Positions 42,980 to 51,638 of a DNA stretch of 64,000 nucleotides are shown here, in pieces; the stretch's first letter is position 1, and every line of letters begins with the position of its first letter. The notes below the pieces were generated by a model. That model searched no databases and was not told the DNA's origin. It was given only the letters and a program-made list of their open reading frames with translations. Both the position numbers and the translations under genes were made by a program. The DNA is from VAZQ01 sp963739385 (GTDB lineage Bacteria; Pseudomonadota; Alphaproteobacteria; Rhizobiales; Xanthobacteraceae). Location: positions 248,001-312,000 of the forward strand of contig CAVUAI010000053.1 in assembly GCA_963739385.1 (NCBI GenBank). Reading direction: 5' to 3'.

Positions 42980-44353
42980 CTACACCGCCTCGATCAGCAT
43001 GGCGCCGCCCTGGCCGCCGCCGATGCATTCGGTGGCGATCCCCTGCTTGATGCCGAGCCGCTTCATGGCGTTGACCAGATGCAGCACGATGCGGTTGCCG
43101 CTGGCGCCGACCGGATGGCCGATCCCGATGGCGCCGCCGTCGACATTGAGCTTGTCGCGCGGAATGGCGCCGGCCGCGCCGTCGAGGCCGAGGATCTCGC
43201 GGCAGAAGGTGTCGTCCTGCCAGGCCGCGAGGCAGGCCAGCACCTGCGCCGCGAAGGCCTCGTTGAGCTCCCACAGCCCGATGTCGCCGAGCGTGAGCTT
43301 GTGCCGGCGCAGGATCGCGGTCGCGCACAGCACCGGGCCGAGCCCCATGATCGAGGGATCGAGCGCCGACCATTGGCTGTCCACGATCACCGCGCGCGGC
43401 GTGAGGCCATGGCGCTTGACCGCGGTCTCGGACGCGAGGATGACCCACGATGCGCCGTCGGTGATCTGCGAGCTGTTGCCCGCCGTCACCTCGCCCCACG
43501 GCGGCTCGAACGCCGGCTTGAGCTTGGCGAGCGCCTCGACCGTGCTGTCCGGCCGCACGCCGTCGTCGTGGTCGTAGACCTTGCCGCCGCGGCTGAAGGC
43601 GGGCTCGATCTCGCCGTCGAACCATTTCTCCTTCTGCGCGCGCGCGAGGCGGTGCTGGCTCTCGACCGCGTATTGATCGGCCTCGCGCCGCGAGATGTGA
43701 AAGAGGTGCGCAAGGATCTCGGCGGTCTGTCCCATGTTGAGCTCGACCACCGGATCGGTGAGGCCGCGCTCGAGCCCCAGCACCGGCTTGAGGAACGAGG
43801 GACGAAATCCCGTCAGCGCCACCAGGCGGGACCAGATGTCGCGCGCGCCGAACAGGCGCGCGTACCATTCGACCGCGCTCTTGCGGAAGATGAGCGGCGC
43901 CTGGCTCAGCGCCTCGGCGCCGCCCGCCAGGATGAGATCGGACTGCCCTTCGCGGATGTACTGGTAGGCGGTATCGATCGACTGCATGCCGGAGCCGCAG
44001 TTGATCTGCACCGTGAACGCGGTCATCGCGTCGCCCATGCCCATGCGCAGCGCCGCGACCCGCGCCGGGTTCATCTCGTCGGCGAGGACGTTGACGCAGC
44101 CGAGGATGACCTGGTCGAAGGCATCGGGCGCGAACGGCTGGCGCAGCAGCAGCGGCCGCCCGCAGGCGACCGCGAGGTCGACCGGCGTGAACGGGCCGGG
44201 CCGCCCGCGCGCGCGGATGAACGGCGTGCGGCTGCCGTCGGTGATGTAAACCGGACGGCCGGCTATTGCGCGGCCGTCGGTCGCGACATCGTGGGCGATG
44301 ACACGTCTCCTGTATCGCGTTCTGTTGCGGTCGAGGCTAACCGCGTGCCGCAC
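42980..44353 (-). CDS. Acetyl-CoA acyltransferase (thiolase, FadA/FadI-like)
   Basis: Thiolase with the nucleophilic Cys in VQINCGSGMQS, NEAFAAQ, GGAIGIGHPVGASGNR (His) and ATECIGGGQGGAML (second Cys). It splits 3-oxoacyl-CoA into acetyl-CoA and a shortened acyl-CoA, completing the cycle of the neighbouring fadE-like and fadJ genes. The start is uncertain: the frame is open to a GTG at 44353, but the best ribosome-binding site (AGGAGA, 44311-44306) precedes an in-frame ATC at 44299, where the protein would begin IAHDVATDG. The region upstream of 44353 is repeat. As drawn, 457 residues. Confidence 0.88.
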   Translation of the reverse strand: MRHAVSLDRNRTRYRRRVIAHDVATDGRAIAGRPVYITDGSRTPFIRARGRPGPFTPVDLAVACGRPLLLRQPFAPDAFDQVILGCVNVLADEMNPARVAALRMGMGDAMTAFTVQINCGSGMQSIDTAYQYIREGQSDLILAGGAEALSQAPLIFRKSAVEWYARLFGARDIWSRLVALTGFRPSFLKPVLGLERGLTDPVVELNMGQTAEILAHLFHISRREADQYAVESQHRLARAQKEKWFDGEIEPAFSRGGKVYDHDDGVRPDSTVEALAKLKPAFEPPWGEVTAGNSSQITDGASWVILASETAVKRHGLTPRAVIVDSQWSALDPSIMGLGPVLCATAILRRHKLTLGDIGLWELNEAFAAQVLACLAAWQDDTFCREILGLDGAAGAIPRDKLNVDGGAIGIGHPVGASGNRIVLHLVNAMKRLGIKQGIATECIGGGQGGAMLIEAV

Positions 44354-44357
44354 GGGC

Positions 44358-44592
44358 GGTGTGCTCCCCTCCCCACGAAACCCGGGCTTGCCCGGGTTTC
44401 GCGTTTAAACGCGCAAGTCGGGCAAGCCCGACTTGCGATGGGGAGGGGTTGGGGGTGGGGGTCAGTGGTTGGCGGACGCTGCTCGCGCAACAACTGCGAC
44501 CCCCCTCCCCAGCCCTCCCCCACAAGGGGGGAGGGAGCACACCGAATTTGTCGCTCGATGTGAAGCAAGAGATTGATGCAGCGGCAGAGCGA
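44358..44592. repeat. Composite C-rich hairpin repeat block 1
   Basis: GTGCTCCCCTCCCCACGAAA, then stems AACCCGGGC / GCCCGGGTT, CGCGTTTAAACGCG and AAGTCGGGC / GCCCGACTT, then GGGGAGGGG and a G-rich tract, GTGGTTGGCGGACGCTGCTC, and an inverted partner CCCCCTCCCCAGCCCTCCCC with GGAGGGAGCACACCGAATTT. Positions 44363-44497 are nearly repeated at 44750-44880. Confidence 0.88.
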
Positions 44593-44635
44593 GACGCAGC
44601 AGCCCCCTCACCCCTTCATCTGCGCTGAACCACTG

Positions 44636-45020
44636 AGTTGCCCTCTCCCGCGAGGGGAGAGGGCAAATGCGGCATCGCCGAACGCGTGGCTCCATCTGCG
44701 GCATATGGCGTAGCGAGGATCCAAAAAAGGTGCCCCGCAATTGGTGCGCTCCCCTCCCCACGAAACCCGGGCCTGCCCGGGTTTCGCGTTTAAACGCGCA
44801 GTCGGGCAAGCCCGACTTGCGATGGGGAGGGGTTGGGGGTGGGGGTAGTGGTTGGCGGACGCTGCTCGCGTAATAACTGCTGACCCCCCTCCCCAGCCCT
44901 CCCCCACCCGAACTCGGGTTTACCCGAGTTCGGCACTTAGTGCGGCCGAAGTCGGATATATCCGACTTCGGCTGGGGGAGGGAGCACACCGAGTTTGCCG
45001 CTCGATGGGCGGCAAGAGAT
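44636..45020. repeat. Composite C-rich hairpin repeat block 2
   Basis: Begins with a separate hairpin TGCCCTCTCCCGCGAGGGGA (44639-44667). From 44746 it repeats block 1 nearly base for base (same inner stems), then continues with CCCCCTCCCCAGCCCTCCCC and new inner stems CCGAACTCGGG / CCCGAGTTCGG and CCGAAGTCGGA / TCCGACTTCGG before GGGGGAGGGAGCACACCGAG. The edge is the same as in the other copies while the inner stems are exchanged. Confidence 0.88.
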
Positions 45021-45047
45021 TTTTGCCGCGAAGGGAGCGCAGGCGCA

Positions 45048-47351
45048 TCAGCCGCCTCCCCGGCTCGCGAGGGGGGAGGGAGCGGATTGAGCCTGCCGCT
45101 CGGGCTCGCTCCATTGCAGGGGAACGGAGTCGGCGGCCTGCCGGGGCGACAATGCCTCGGGCGCGAAATCATCGACCGCGCAGGCCGCGGTCACCGCCTC
45201 GGCGGCGGCGTGCAGCCGCGCGGCGTCCGCTTCGCTGATCAGGCCCTGCCGCAGCGCCTGGTCGGCGTCGCGCACGTGCACCTTGCGCATGCGATCGCGC
45301 ACCGGCTGGGTCGCGACCACGAGCTCGAAGGCGCGCTCGAGGCGGGTGACCCCGTTGTCGCCGCCGCCATGGAAGATATCGACGGTCAGCCGGTCGCGCG
45401 TGTCGGACGGCGCCAGCAGAATTTCGGCGCAGGCCTGGGTGAGCCGGTCGGGCGGACCGCGGCGGCGCGGACCGAGCGGCAACAGTAAAAAGCGCAGCAT
45501 CCACGCCGCCGGCCGGTTGGGAAAATTCGCGAAGATCTCGTCGAAGCGCGCCTCGATGGTGGCGAAGCCGCTTTCCAGGCACCATTCCAGCAGCGGCAGG
45601 TCGGCCTTCTGCCGGCCTTCGTCCTGCCAGCGCTTGAGCGCGCTCGAGAGCAGATAAAGCTCGGAGAGAATGTCGCCGAAGCGCGCCGACACCATCTCCT
45701 GGCGCTTGAGCCCGCCGCCGAGCGTGAGCAGCGCCACGTCGACGGCGAGCGCGAAGGCCGAGGCATAGCGCGACAGCGGCTTGTAGAAGCGGCTCGCCTC
45801 TCCGGCGTCGGGCGCCGGCGCGAACAGGCCGCCGGTCCAGGCATCGCCCCAGGCGCGCAACGCGTTGAGCACGCTGTGCCCGACATGGCCCCAGAACGCG
45901 CGGTCGAACTGCTCGAGGCCGCGCTCGGGATCGGGATCCTCGAGCGCGGTCATTTCCTTGAGCAGGTAGGGATGGCTGCGGATCGCGCCCTGCCCGAACT
46001 GGATGAGGCTGCGGGTGACGATATTGGCGCCCTCGACCGTGATGCCGATGGGAACGGCGCGATACATGCTGCCGAGGTAATTGAGCGGGCCTTCCTGCAC
46101 GCCCTTGCCGCCGTGCACGTCCATGGCGTCGTTGACGACGATGCGCAGGCGTTCGGTCGCCTGCTCTTTCATGATGGCGGTGACCACCGCCGGCTTGTGG
46201 CCGTGATCGATGCCGGCGCAGGTGAGCCGCCGCGCCGCGTCGAGCAGATAGGCGGTCGCGGCCATGCGGCCGAGGCGCTCCTGGATGGCCTCGAAGCGGC
46301 CGATGGGAACGTGGAACTGCTCGCGGATGCGCGCGTAGGCGCCGGTGGTATGGGCGACGAAGGCGGCGCCCGCCGCCGACAGCGACGGCAGCGAGATGCC
46401 GCGCCCGGCGGCGAGCGCGCTCATCAGCATCTTCCAGCCCTTGCCGGCCTGCGCGACACCGCCGATGACATTGTCGATCGGAACGAAGACGTCGCGGCCC
46501 CAGGTCGGGCCGTTCTGAAACATCTGCAGCGCCGGCAGATGGCGGCGGCCGATCTCGACGCCGGGCAGGTCGGTCGGCACCAGCGCAACCGTAATGCCGA
46601 TCTCGTCGCGATCACCGATGAGATGATCGGGATCGTAGAGCTTGAAGGCGAGCCCGATCACGGTCGCGATCGGGCAGAGCGTGATGTAGCGCTTGTGCCA
46701 GTTGAGGCGGATGCCGAGCACCTCGCGGCCCTGCCAGGTGCCGCGGCAGACCACGCCGGAATCGGTCATGGCGGCGGCATCGGAGCCGGCCTCCGGGCTG
46801 GTGAGCCCGAAGCAGGGAATCTCCTTGGCCGCGGCGAGCCGCGGCAGCCAGTAGTCCTGCTGCGCCTTGGTGCCGAACTGATGCAGCAGCTCGCCGGGGC
46901 CGAGCGAGTTCGGCACCATGGCGGTGACCGCGCCGCAGATCGAGCGGGTCGAGAGCTTGCGGATGACCTCCGAATGCGCGTAGGCGGAAAAGCCGAGCCC
47001 GCCATAGTTCTTCGGGATGATCATGGCGAAGAATTTGTGCGCCTTGAGAAAATCCCACACCTCTGGTGGCAGGTCGCGCAGATCCCAGTTGATGCGCCAG
47101 TCGTCGAGCATGCGGCAGAGCTCGTTGACCGGGCCGTCGAGAAACGCGCGCTCCTCGGGCGTCAGCCGCGCCGGCGGCACCGCCAGGAGCTTGGTCCAGT
47201 CGGGCTTGCCGCTGAACAGGTCGGCGTCCCACCAGACGTCGCCGGCCTCGATCGCCTCGCGCTCGGTCTCCGACAGGCTCGGCAATACGTGCCGCGCCCA
47301 TCGGAAGATCGGCCTGGACAGCCAGTCGCGGCGAAATGACGGTTCGCTCAT
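45048..47351 (-). CDS. fadE: Acyl-CoA dehydrogenase (FadE type)
   Basis: 767 residues, the large FadE type. Dehydrogenase core: FFAMIIPKNYGGLGFSAYAH, GLTSPEAGSDAAAM (substrate/FAD loop), GWKMLMSALAAGRGISLPS, DAMDVHGGKGVQEGP, GITVEGANIVTR; the C-terminal 250 residues are the FadE-specific extension. It oxidises acyl-CoA to trans-2-enoyl-CoA, the first step of beta-oxidation. ATG at 47351 gives MSEPSFRRDWLSRPIFRW. The last residues (PSPLASRGGG) are translated from a GC-rich repeat-like sequence, so the native tail has probably been replaced. First gene of the fad run. Confidence 0.92.
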   Translation of the reverse strand: MSEPSFRRDWLSRPIFRWARHVLPSLSETEREAIEAGDVWWDADLFSGKPDWTKLLAVPPARLTPEERAFLDGPVNELCRMLDDWRINWDLRDLPPEVWDFLKAHKFFAMIIPKNYGGLGFSAYAHSEVIRKLSTRSICGAVTAMVPNSLGPGELLHQFGTKAQQDYWLPRLAAAKEIPCFGLTSPEAGSDAAAMTDSGVVCRGTWQGREVLGIRLNWHKRYITLCPIATVIGLAFKLYDPDHLIGDRDEIGITVALVPTDLPGVEIGRRHLPALQMFQNGPTWGRDVFVPIDNVIGGVAQAGKGWKMLMSALAAGRGISLPSLSAAGAAFVAHTTGAYARIREQFHVPIGRFEAIQERLGRMAATAYLLDAARRLTCAGIDHGHKPAVVTAIMKEQATERLRIVVNDAMDVHGGKGVQEGPLNYLGSMYRAVPIGITVEGANIVTRSLIQFGQGAIRSHPYLLKEMTALEDPDPERGLEQFDRAFWGHVGHSVLNALRAWGDAWTGGLFAPAPDAGEASRFYKPLSRYASAFALAVDVALLTLGGGLKRQEMVSARFGDILSELYLLSSALKRWQDEGRQKADLPLLEWCLESGFATIEARFDEIFANFPNRPAAWMLRFLLLPLGPRRRGPPDRLTQACAEILLAPSDTRDRLTVDIFHGGGDNGVTRLERAFELVVATQPVRDRMRKVHVRDADQALRQGLISEADAARLHAAAEAVTAACAVDDFAPEALSPRQAADSVPLQWSEPERQAQSAPSPLASRGGG

Positions 47352-48193
47352 ATCGGTCCCGGTTCGGTCCGGCGCACGTACAACAGGTAGTCCATCGTGC
47401 GCCAAATGGAAATCCCTCGCGCCCGTCCGTCATTAAACGGACGTGACGCCGCAAGCAGCATGACGTTGACGTGCCTTAATCTACGCAGCGGGACGCAGAC
47501 GTGCCCGACCTGCGCCGCGCGTCATCATGCCGCCACACATCACGCCGCGACAGATCGCGGCGCGACACATCATGGCGTCATATCCGGGCCGGCGCGACTT
47601 CGCTGCGACGTCACCGGTTTGCGTATCCCTGCACTTTCTATTTCCACTTTCATCTCACTTCCCTTTCACCAGCACCTTTCGTTTCCGCGGCGCGTGTGCG
47701 CGCGCGGATGATTTCGTTCCTTGTTGTTGCCGACCCCGCGAGGGGTGGGCGGAGCGCCGGGAGGCGCCAGCCTTGAATGGTCGCGCTCGTAGGGCGCGAC
47801 GCCACGCTTGCGAGGCATGGGCCGTCCCGCGCAACCGGGACGCCGCCTCTCGGCGCTCCACCGTGGCGTTGTCGGCCCAGGGACCGCTTCCGTCTCCGGC
47901 ATTGCTGCCGGATCCGGTGCGAAGGCTCGACGCCGCCGGGCAAACGTGCCCGGCCGCGGCCCCGGGCGTCCCGTATCCGCGGTTACGAGCCGCGGTCGAC
48001 GCCACTCCCCGCTCCGCCGTCAGGATCGTCTCCGGAGACGCCCCTCATGAGCGAGGATGGCTCACATATGGCATGGACGCGATACGTAGTCAATAGCGTA
48101 GTTGGCATGTAGTCACAGATTCACCAATATGCGGGCGCGGCATAGCGCGGCACCGCGACGCAGGTGAAAGATCCGCTGCGGAGGAAAGAGTTC
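47352..48193. other. Long GC-rich intergenic region without supported gene
   Basis: 842 bp. It contains many short inverted repeats (for example CGTCCCGCGCAACCGGGACG near 47820 and CGTAGGGCGCGACG near 47795) and imperfect repeats of CACATCATG / CGCGACA around 47525-47580. Several open frames cross it on both strands but have the composition of GC-rich noise, so I call none. The fad promoter must lie at its left edge. Confidence 0.5.
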
Positions 48194-48598
48194 ATGAGGG
48201 GTCAGCGACTGCTTCTCGTTCTCACCGCCATCAATCTCGGGCTGCTGGTGTTTCTGCTGGCGCAGACCCGAATGCACATCGGCCCGGGGGGCGTCCGGGT
48301 CTGGACGAACATGCAGGGATCGGTGCTTCGCGGCCGCTCGCTTGAGATCATCGACGACGAAGGACGAGTGCGAGCCAGCATCATGGTGCATCCACCGGAT
48401 CCAGCCGCTGCGCCGCCGTCAGGAGGAACGGCAATACTTCGGTTGATCGACGAGGACGGGCGGCCTTCGGTGAAACTCGCCACGACCAAACACGGCGGGG
48501 GCCTCGCGCTCGCGGGCGATTCTGAAGGCAGCTATGTTCAGTTGTGGGGGCACGGGTTGGCAGTGACCAAAGACGGGCGGCAGCAGCTGATCCCGTAA
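48194..48598 (+). CDS. Hypothetical membrane-anchored protein
   Basis: 134 residues: one N-terminal membrane helix (LLLVLTAINLGLLVFLLAQ, about 5-23) and an extracytoplasmic beta-rich part with two similar strands-plus-turn units, LEIIDDEGRVRASIMVHPPD and LRLIDEDGRPSVKLATTKHG, followed by GGLALAGDSEGSYVQL. The pattern suggests a short beta-solenoid or sandwich. The start ATG 48194 is preceded by GAGGAAAGAG. I do not recognise a characterised family. It is isolated. Confidence 0.65.
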   Translation: MRGQRLLLVLTAINLGLLVFLLAQTRMHIGPGGVRVWTNMQGSVLRGRSLEIIDDEGRVRASIMVHPPDPAAAPPSGGTAILRLIDEDGRPSVKLATTKHGGGLALAGDSEGSYVQLWGHGLAVTKDGRQQLIP

Positions 48599-48796
48599 GC
48601 GAGGAAATTGGGGTCAGAGTACATTTTTTGCATCGGGTCCGGTCCGACTCCCGGACCGTGGAGGTCGTGCAGGTCGATGCCGTGCGGCGGGACGGGGGAA
48701 CTGCGGGAAGGCGTTCAGCGCGGCCTTCGGAGGTCTTCCGGCACGGAGGGAATCGTACAGGTTCCTCCGGCTTATATTTCCTGGAGCCAGCTCAAA

Positions 48797-49042
48797 CTAC
48801 CACGGGTACCATTGGCCGCCGCCACCGCCGATCGGCTGGTAGCCGCCGTAGGAATAGCCGGGAGCACCGTAGTAGCCGCGGTAGTACGCACGTCGGGTAA
48901 CTCGCCGGTAGCGCCCGTGAGTTTTGGCCTGCGCCTGATCGACACTCAGCTCTAAGCCGCGCGGCGTCATTTGCGGTGAGACCGGGATTGTCGCGACGAT
49001 CGCGGCGGTGAATAGCAGACCGATGACTGACCAAACTCTCAT
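48797..49042 (-). CDS. Small secreted Gly/Tyr-rich protein
   Basis: 81 residues: signal-like hydrophobic start (MRVWSVIGLLFTAAIVATIP), then a basic stretch and a tail rich in Tyr, Gly and Arg (RRAYYRGYYGAPGYSYGGY). Ribosome-binding site AGGAGG lies 8 bases before the ATG at 49042. Small tyrosine/glycine-rich exported proteins like this are common in Bradyrhizobium-type genomes; their role is unknown. Confidence 0.65.
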   Translation of the reverse strand: MRVWSVIGLLFTAAIVATIPVSPQMTPRGLELSVDQAQAKTHGRYRRVTRRAYYRGYYGAPGYSYGGYQPIGGGGGQWYPW

Positions 49043-49469
49043 GACTGGATTCCTCCTACGCCAAGAGCATGCCGGACGCTGCTGCAGTCCTCGATGATCG
49101 ACGTATGAAACCCGTTCGATGCCATCTCCCCGGCGGCCAGCTCTCCGAACGCGTGTCCGCGTCAACGAGAACCCACCAGGTGAGGCTTGAGTATTGAATT
49201 GATCCACCTCCTGCGCGCCCGCGATTGCCATCTCTTTTTCAATTTTGCTGTATTCATCCGCTACAGCCGTTCTCACGCATAGCCCCGGATCGCTGGAAGC
49301 GATGCGATCATCGTTTCGGTTCATCGCGCAGGTCGGCCTACGGGTCAGTCACTCGACCATGTCGAGATTTCTCGCCCCGCCGATGAGTGTCGAATAAGCT
49401 GGCATCCTGTACTCGCGAGGTTAAACGAGAGCCGTTCAATCGGGCAGCGCCAATATTGGGAGGATCGCT
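49043..49469. other. Divergent intergenic region
   Basis: 427 bp between two small secreted-protein genes facing away from each other. An open minus-strand frame extends across it to 49324 but shows no protein signal. I see no clear operator. Confidence 0.45.
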
Positions 49470-49742
49470 ATGATCATGATCCGCGCAGCTCTCACGCTCC
49501 TTGCGATCGCAGCTCTTGCCGCGATCGATGCGCGTCGGAGCGTCGCCGAGGTCTACCGCCCCTGGTGTGTCAGCTATCCCTGGGTCGGCACGACTTGTGC
49601 CTTCACGTCATTCGAGCAATGCATGATGACGGCGGGTCCCGGCACCGGCGGATCATGCGCACAGAATCCCTGGTATCTGGCGTATGGCGAAGGGCCGAAA
49701 GAGCGGCCCCACGCCGCGGGGAAGCGGATCAGACGCGAGTAG
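49470..49742 (+). CDS. DUF3551-type small exported protein
   Basis: 90 residues: signal peptide (about 1-26) then RPWCVSYPWVGTTCAFTSFEQCMMTAGPGTGGSCAQNPWY, with four cysteines in the DUF3551 spacing. This family is expanded in Bradyrhizobium and relatives and has no known function; disulfide-stabilised periplasmic location is likely. GGGAGG precedes the ATG at 49470. Confidence 0.82.
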   Translation: MIMIRAALTLLAIAALAAIDARRSVAEVYRPWCVSYPWVGTTCAFTSFEQCMMTAGPGTGGSCAQNPWYLAYGEGPKERPHAAGKRIRRE

Positions 49743-50178
49743 ACCTGGGCCGCCAGTCACGCCTCCTAACAATCAGACTTCTGGACGTGTCAGCCTCATC
49801 CCCGGATGGTCTCAGAACCCGCTGGCGAAAGCCGACGATTGTTGTCGAACCACCGTCGCCTGGCAGCAGTGGTCCTTTTGGGGCGTAGCGTTTTCCCGGG
49901 AGAGGGTATGCCCAGTAGACAGAGACCCGGAAGCCGCAACGCGAGTCAGTGCTGCCCACGGACTCGTACCAACCGACGTTGCGGTCGCGCTCTCAGGGTC
50001 CGGAAGCGCACAAGTGCACGGAGTAGTCTGGCACCATTGTTAAGAATCAGTTACCGCCGGTTTCCGATTTCTCATATGAGCCATGTTTTTTTCGGATCGT
50101 TTGCCGGGATGCCGCCATAAATTTCCGCTAGTATGCAACCTCTCGCGGGGCGCGTTGAGCTTCGACCCGCAAGGAAAC
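49743..50178. other. Intergenic region, no gene seen
   Basis: 436 bp. GC content drops toward 50050-50130. No ORF with coding appearance; no strong repeat. Confidence 0.45.
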
Positions 50179-50613
50179 ATGACAATGCAATTGCAGCCGC
50201 CGCCTCGTGACAACTCAGTGTCGCGATCTCAATATGCTTCCCTCGACTATCATGCTTCCCTCGACCATCGCCTCGCAATGATCGAGAGGTACATAAAGCA
50301 GGGATCTGCCACCATGCAGCAGGTCGACAGGCGCATACTGCAACTTGCTGCCCAAGTGGAGCAGATCGAATATCGTCTTAACGACCATCAGGCGCGGCTG
50401 GAACGTATCCGGCGCGTCTGGCTGATGGTGCGGGCACCGTGGCGTCTGGTGCGCCGACTGACCAGCAGGACACCGGTTACCGGACGGCCAGCCTGGCTGG
50501 CAAACCTGAAATGGCAAGGCATGAGCTACGAGGCAATCGCGGGCTTGCGATGGCCGCGTTCGCCAAGAGCCGGCGGCGGGTTTGATCGACTGTCAGCAGG
50601 ACAACGGCCTTAG
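50179..50613 (+). CDS. Hypothetical protein with coiled-coil segment
   Basis: 144 residues from ATG 50179 (AAGGA just upstream). Residues about 29-78 form a heptad-like helix (IERYIKQGSATMQQVDRRIL, LAAQVEQIEYRLNDHQARLE). The C-terminal third is basic and Pro/Arg-rich and may be only partly real. No recognised family. Near two tandem repeats that begin at 50727. Confidence 0.45.
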   Translation: MTMQLQPPPRDNSVSRSQYASLDYHASLDHRLAMIERYIKQGSATMQQVDRRILQLAAQVEQIEYRLNDHQARLERIRRVWLMVRAPWRLVRRLTSRTPVTGRPAWLANLKWQGMSYEAIAGLRWPRSPRAGGGFDRLSAGQRP

Positions 50614-50726
50614 GCTGCAAGATCACAAGCGATCGTTAGAAGACAGCGTGCAAGGCGATTGCGTGATCCTCAACGCCTGGACGGCGGGCTCGCGCAAGGT
50701 CAACCGCTGCCTTCTTGCCGCGGCGC

Positions 50727-51034
50727 GAGGAATCTCTCGGTTGTCATCGTCCGCGAAGGCGGACGATCCAGTAATCGCCGGACCAGGTTTAGAACATCGT
50801 TTCGGCCGCAATCACCTCGTGCACGGGTTACTGGATGCCCGCCTTCGCGGGCATGACAACGGAGAGATTGCGTCTCCGCGTGAGGAATTCTCGGTTGTCA
50901 TCGTCCGCGAAAGCGGACGATCCAGTAATCGCCGGACCAGGTTTAGGACATCGTTTCGGCCGCAATCACCTCGTACACCGGTTACTGGATGCCCGCCTTC
51001 GCGGGCATGACAACGGAGAGATCGTGTCTCCGCG
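50727..51034. repeat. Two tandem 154-bp copies of a palindromic repeat
   Basis: Units 50727-50880 and 50881-51034 are nearly identical. Each starts with GAGGAAT..CTCGGTTGTCATCGTCCGCGAA.. and contains CCGCGAAAGCGG hairpins at one end and CCCGCCTTCGCGGGC at the other, with ATCCAGTAA / TTACTGGAT as matching inner arms. Related elements are scattered through Bradyrhizobium and Rhodopseudomonas genomes. Confidence 0.9.
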
Positions 51035-51047
51035 TTAAGCTAACGCC

Positions 51048-51305
51048 TCATGTCCGGCCTTGGAACGCGCGGCCGATCGCGATCAGGATGCAGGCTCCGA
51101 TAAAGCCGGCAATCAGATAGCCGATCCAGCCGCCGAAATTGATACCGAGCAGGCCGAACAGCCAACCAGCGACAGCAGCCCCGACGATGCCGAGCACGAT
51201 GTTCATCAGAAGTCCCATCTGGCTCTTCATGAACTGCTCGGCGAGCCAGCCGGCGATTCCGCCAATGATGATGGCTGCGATCCAGCCGATCTGTTGGTCT
51301 TCCAT
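51048..51305 (-). CDS. GlsB/YeaQ/YmgE family stress-response membrane protein
   Basis: 85 residues almost entirely made of three membrane helices with small-residue patterns: IAAIIIGGIAGWLAEQFMK, MGLLMNIVLGIVGAAVAGWLFGLLG and WIGYLIAGFIGACILIAIGR. This is the transglycosylase-associated (YeaQ) family, induced by stress in several bacteria; molecular function unknown. Starts with ATG 51305 after AGGAGGAAACACCG. Confidence 0.92.
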   Translation of the reverse strand: MEDQQIGWIAAIIIGGIAGWLAEQFMKSQMGLLMNIVLGIVGAAVAGWLFGLLGINFGGWIGYLIAGFIGACILIAIGRAFQGRT

Positions 51306-51382
51306 CGGTGTTTCCTCCTAGGAGTTGGCGAAGCACCAATCATACCATTGATTCGTGTCGGCCAGTCAGTGTTTCCGGACAC

Positions 51383-51547
51383 ATGCTCATCATCGCGAAA
51401 CGGCGCGATGACTTGCTTCGCCTGCGGGATACAGACGGACAAGAACAACTGGTCGAGATACGGCGCGCGCAGTCCGGGCAGGCGGCCAGGGTGCAGGTCG
51501 ACATGTCCGCGGTCGCGGGCAACCCGGACAAGATATGCTCAGGCTGA
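51383..51547 (+). CDS. Possible small protein, faintly CsrA-like
   Basis: 54 residues beginning MLIIAKRRDDLLRL, with LVEIRRAQSGQAARVQVDM. The start and spacing recall CsrA (MLILTRRVGE... then a V-x-I-G-V segment), but the match is weak and no ribosome-binding site is obvious. Listed as a candidate only. Confidence 0.28.
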   Translation: MLIIAKRRDDLLRLRDTDGQEQLVEIRRAQSGQAARVQVDMSAVAGNPDKICSG

Positions 51548-51638
51548 GTTCTTCCCGGTTTGACCCGAAACGGACCTGGCCGCCCTCCGCCTCCGGCCGC
51601 AGATTCCACGTTCCGCCCGATTTTGACGTACGCTGTGG

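Noticed and set aside
42784..45020. C-rich repeats as an insertion sequence
   Set aside because: No transposase reading frame inside and no target duplications recognisable; kept as a dispersed repeat family.
47527..48112. Overlapping open frames in the 47.4-48.1 kb gap
   Set aside because: Arg/Pro/Ala-rich in all frames with no ribosome-binding site, signal peptide or motif; better explained as GC-rich noncoding DNA.
50727..51034. Possible CRISPR-like array
   Set aside because: Only two long units with no variable spacers and no cas genes nearby.
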